Shown here: one piece after another, positions 62,902 to 64,000 of the stretch
How the letters are laid out: each line of letters starts with the position of its first letter
How positions within the stretch are numbered: the stretch's first letter is position 1
NCBI GenBank assembly: GCA_966250335.1
Contig: CBINGZ010000002.1
Span: forward strand, 162,376-226,375
Reading direction: 5' to 3'
From: OLB7 sp966250335
GTDB taxonomy: Bacteria > Bacteroidota > Ignavibacteria > OLB7
DNA: 64,000 nt
Made by a program: the position numbers and the translations under genes
The notes under the pieces: generated by a model
The model's input: the letters and a program-made list of their open reading frames with translations, nothing else
Told to the model about the DNA's origin: nothing
The model's database searches: none

Positions 62902-63118
62902 CGGGCTTTGGGAGGGGGACGCAAGGCCGTGGTCACGTATGTCCGCGACCGGACTCCTCCGGCTTCGCGGTCTCTCCGATTCGGATACACCGGATCGGGC
63001 TCACTTGCCCGGTTTTGTAACGGGACATCTCTCTCCCGGTCTTCTCTGGCTTACGCATTCAACACAGTCGAAAACGAACGTTCGGAACATCCTAATTCCT
63101 ATTACAACACAGGAACAA

Positions 63119-64000
<882 letters not shown>

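Overview
The window looks like a GC-rich chromosome segment from a Gram-negative bacterium of the Bacteroidota/FCB superphylum. At least eight encoded proteins end in a type IX secretion (type A) C-terminal sorting domain. There is a TonB-dependent receptor with an N-terminal carboxypeptidase-regulatory-like domain, and many lipoproteins. Several upstream regions carry the Bacteroidota promoter pattern TTTG-N19/20-TAnnTTTG, which is exact in front of hppA. A Kapabacteria- or Ignavibacteria-like member would fit the GC content and protein families, but I cannot prove the lineage from this sequence alone. I see no rRNA, tRNA, CRISPR array, insertion sequence or phage gene.

Layout. 1-3.8 kb: a cut-off ComB-like phosphatase, a periplasmic thioredoxin, a secreted protein of the family usually annotated 'asparagine synthetase B', and HflX. 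4-15 kb, all on the minus strand: a surface and outer-membrane block with two beta-helix proteins, a TonB receptor and two sorted proteins that share a new-looking domain. 15-18.5 kb: a 67-aa protein, a palindromic dispersed element, 82-83 bp tandem repeats that run into the 3' end of a purine nucleoside phosphorylase gene, and a barrel protein. 18.8-25.9 kb: a vanadium-haloperoxidase/PAP2-like lipoprotein, a DUF3179 lipoprotein, and a two-gene operon of a benzoylformate-decarboxylase-like ThDP enzyme and a flavin amine oxidase. 26-33.7 kb: a second copy of the dispersed element, a propeller protein, a MEMO-family protein, lipoproteins, a Tat-exported metallo-beta-lactamase-fold hydrolase and an exported intradiol dioxygenase. 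33.8-37.4 kb: a tightly coupled operon of a VWA-OmpA lipoprotein, a sorted protein, and a barrel protein with eight exact 8-residue DS repeats. 37.7-45 kb: small housekeeping and unknown genes (DUF1003, YceI, sialidase-fold, DUF2461, methyltransferase, hydrolase, barstar-like, DUF4342). 45-58.4 kb: very large sorted proteins (VWA/WD40/HYDIN; subtilase; BNR propeller) and an ABC exporter. 58.5-64 kb: a UBP zinc finger, a membrane class III cyclase, an interrupted duplicated DUF3592 gene, MalQ, and the start of a membrane pyrophosphatase.

Much of the coding capacity is envelope and secreted protein. Most would cross the inner membrane by Sec (one by Tat) and many would then use a type IX secretion machine that is not encoded here. 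The most interesting items are the dispersed element pair, the repeat amplification at the phosphorylase 3' end, the octad-repeat operon, the oxidase/decarboxylase operon, and the in-frame stop in the DUF3592 gene.
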